From Gp6-AA40 sp050742535 (GTDB taxonomy: Bacteria; Acidobacteriota; Vicinamibacteria; Vicinamibacterales; UBA2999), in the NCBI GenBank assembly GCA_050742535.1, contig JBOGIQ010000261.1:1-8711 (forward strand): a stretch of DNA of 8,711 bases, read 5' to 3'. The notes beneath the pieces are model-generated. The model ran no database searches. It had not been told where the DNA came from and worked only from the letters and a program-made list of their open reading frames with translations. The translations under genes were made by a program, and so were the position numbers. Shown here piece by piece: positions 7,133-8,711 of this stretch. Numbering within the stretch: position 1 is the first letter of the stretch; each line of letters opens with the position of its first letter.

Positions 7133-8605
7133 ATGGTCGATAAGTTCAGGGAAGAGTGCGGAGTATTCGGGATTTACGGCCACGCTGAGGCCTCGAATCT
7201 CACATACCTCGGCCTGTACGCGCTCCAGCATCGCGGACAGGAAAGCGCCGGGATCGCCTCTGCCGACGGCACCCAGATTCGCGTGTCGAAGGCGATGGGT
7301 TACGTCAACGAAGCATTCGACGGCGATACGCTCAGCAGACTGCCGGGATCGATCGCCGTCGGGCACGTCCGCTACTCCACTGCCGGGGAAAGCCGGCTCG
7401 CCAATGCCCAGCCGATCGTCGTCGACAGCGTGCACGGCCAGCTGGCCGTTGCGCACAACGGCAATCTGGTGAACGCCGGCGAAGTGCGCGACGCGCTCGT
7501 TCGCGACGGCGCGATTTTCCAGACTAACAGCGACACGGAGGTCGTCGTCCACCTCTTCGCGCGAGCCAAGACGGAAGGCTCCGACGCCGCCATCATCGAG
7601 GCCATTTCGCAGGTTCGGGGCGCGTTCTCGCTGGTGATGATGACCAAGGATCGGCTGATCGGCGCGCGCGATCCGCATGGGTTCAGGCCTCTCGCGCTCG
7701 GCCGGCTCGGCAACGCCTGGGTCATCTGCTCCGAGACGTGTGCGATGGATTTGATCGGCGCCACCTATGTGCGCGACGTTGAGCCTGGCGAGGTCGTCAT
7801 CGTCGGTCCGCTTGGCGTCAGGTCCGTCAAACCCTATCCCCCGGCTCGCCAGTCACAGTGCGTCTTCGAGCATGTCTACTTCTCGCGTCCGGACAGCTAT
7901 GTGTTCGGTGAAAGCGTGAACGAGGTGCGGACGGAGTTCGGCCGGCGGCTGGCGCGTGAGTCAGGAGTCCCTGCTGATGTTGTCGTGCCGATTCCGGACT
8001 CCGGCGTGTGTGCGGCGGTGGGCTACGCGGAAGCGGCAGGTTTGCCGATGCGGATGGGGTTGATTCGCAATCACTACGTTGGCCGCACATTCATTCAGCC
8101 GCAGCAGTCGATTCGTCACTTCGGCGTGCGCGTGAAACTGAACCCCGTGCGGAGCATCCTCGAAGGGAAGCGCGTCGTTCTTGTGGACGACTCCATTGTT
8201 CGCGGCACCACCAGCCGGAAGATCGTTCGCATGGTCCGAAGCGCGGGAGCACGGGAAGTCCACATGCGGATCAGCTGCCCGCCAACCGTTTCGCCCTGCT
8301 TTTATGGCGTAGACACGCCGCGGCGCTCCGAGTTGATCGCCGCGACGCACACGCTCGAAGAGATCCGCAAGTACGTGGATGCCGACAGCGTTGCGTATCT
8401 CAGCCTGGATGGTCTGACCGGTGCCGTGCAGGGCGGCAGCTCCCGATACTGCACCTCCTGCTACACCGGCGTGTACCCCGTCGCGTTCCCGCGCGACGAG
8501 GCAAAATACCTGCAGCTTGCGCTCAAGCTCAATCCGGAGCCGGCGGCGGCTGCCGAGCCTGACCATGCTGTGCTGTCGTTCGAGAAAGATCCTGTAGTCA
8601 GCTGA
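7133..8605 (+). CDS. purF: Amidophosphoribosyltransferase (glutamine PRPP amidotransferase), Bacillus type
   Basis: First committed step of de novo purine synthesis: PRPP plus glutamine gives phosphoribosylamine, glutamate and pyrophosphate. The protein is 490 aa. The N-terminal Ntn-glutaminase nucleophile is Cys9 in MVDKFREE-CGVFGIYG, so an 8-residue propeptide must be removed to expose it, unlike the E. coli enzyme where Cys follows Met. Other glutaminase residues are Arg80 (GHVRYST), Asn109-Gly110 (HNGNLVN) and Asp134 (TNSDTE). The PRPP-binding loop of type I phosphoribosyltransferases is VVLVDDSIVRGTTS at 348-361. Cys243 (QCVFEHVYFSRPDS), Cys389 (SPCFYGVDTP), Cys440 and Cys443 (CTSC) match the four [4Fe-4S] ligands of the B. 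subtilis enzyme. An oxygen-labile cluster is therefore expected, and in that family propeptide removal depends on cluster insertion. It follows purL by 24 bases and is probably co-transcribed with it. Confidence 0.98.
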   Translation: MVDKFREECGVFGIYGHAEASNLTYLGLYALQHRGQESAGIASADGTQIRVSKAMGYVNEAFDGDTLSRLPGSIAVGHVRYSTAGESRLANAQPIVVDSVHGQLAVAHNGNLVNAGEVRDALVRDGAIFQTNSDTEVVVHLFARAKTEGSDAAIIEAISQVRGAFSLVMMTKDRLIGARDPHGFRPLALGRLGNAWVICSETCAMDLIGATYVRDVEPGEVVIVGPLGVRSVKPYPPARQSQCVFEHVYFSRPDSYVFGESVNEVRTEFGRRLARESGVPADVVVPIPDSGVCAAVGYAEAAGLPMRMGLIRNHYVGRTFIQPQQSIRHFGVRVKLNPVRSILEGKRVVLVDDSIVRGTTSRKIVRMVRSAGAREVHMRISCPPTVSPCFYGVDTPRRSELIAATHTLEEIRKYVDADSVAYLSLDGLTGAVQGGSSRYCTSCYTGVYPVAFPRDEAKYLQLALKLNPEPAAAAEPDHAVLSFEKDPVVS

Positions 8606-8624
8606 TCGTTCCAGAGGCATCAGA

Positions 8625-8711
8625 ATGCCCCGTCTGGTCATCGCTGTAATCCTTTCATTGGTGCTGGTGACGTCGTCGGGCGGCGCAGCCGCTCAGGCGC
8701 CCGCGGCAGAA
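8625..8711 (+). CDS. Exported protein of unknown function, N-terminal 29 codons only
   Basis: The open frame from ATG 8625 runs to the window edge. AGAGG at 8613-8617 is 7 bases upstream, a normal ribosome binding site, and the gap to the purF stop is only 19 bases. The peptide has a Sec-type signal: Arg3, a hydrophobic core from Leu4 to Val15 (LVIAVILSLVLV), then a small-residue region TSSGGAAAQAPAAE. Cleavage after Ala23 (AAA before Q) is the likeliest site, because AQA is followed by Pro. There is no cysteine for a lipobox. What follows is outside the window, so the function cannot be told. It may be the last gene of the pur transcript or read by its own unseen promoter. Confidence 0.75.
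   Translation, partial: MPRLVIAVILSLVLVTSSGGAAAQAPAAE

Noticed and set aside
7961..8641. 226-codon minus-strand open frame at the purF end
   Set aside because: Antisense to the conserved C-terminal half of PurF and overlapping the next gene's start. No domain or ribosome binding site supports it.

Overview
The window is a chromosomal housekeeping locus from a GC-rich bacterium. It holds most of a purine-biosynthesis operon preceded by a zinc peptidase gene, with a divergently transcribed rRNA methyltransferase gene at the left edge. No mobile element, CRISPR array, tRNA, rRNA or phage gene is visible. The gene content (small PurL with separate PurS and PurQ, Bacillus-type PurF with propeptide and Fe-S cysteines, single-domain M16 peptidase, Cys-type RlmN) fits a non-enterobacterial lineage. 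Acidobacteriota (Vicinamibacteria-like) is my best guess, but that is inference from general resemblance and GC-rich codon usage, not from a marker gene.

Layout. Positions 1-1053 (minus strand) hold rlmN, cut by the window edge very near its C-terminus. Positions 1054-1271 are a divergent intergenic region with a candidate promoter for each direction and a 15-bp palindrome in the presumed leader of the rightward operon. Rightward genes then run almost without gaps: M16 zinc peptidase (1272-2543), purB (2585-3895), purS (3895-4161), purQ (4158-4871), purL (4868-7108), purF (7133-8605), and the first 29 codons of a secreted protein (8625 to the edge). PurB/purS, purS/purQ and purQ/purL overlap by 1, 4 and 4 bases, so translational coupling is likely. 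No convincing terminator lies between 1272 and the right edge.

How the genes work together. PurF commits PRPP to de novo purine synthesis. PurS, PurQ and PurL form the three-subunit FGAM synthase (step 4). PurB acts at step 8 (SAICAR to AICAR) and again in AMP synthesis. The remaining pathway genes (purD, N, M, E, K, C, H, A) are not in the window. The M16 peptidase and the exported protein have no known direct link to purine synthesis and probably share only transcription.

I found no evidence of a previously undescribed system. The points worth a second look are modest: the M16-pur linkage, the non-ATG start and palindromic leader of the first gene, small perfect hairpins inside coding sequence, and the unidentified exported protein behind purF.
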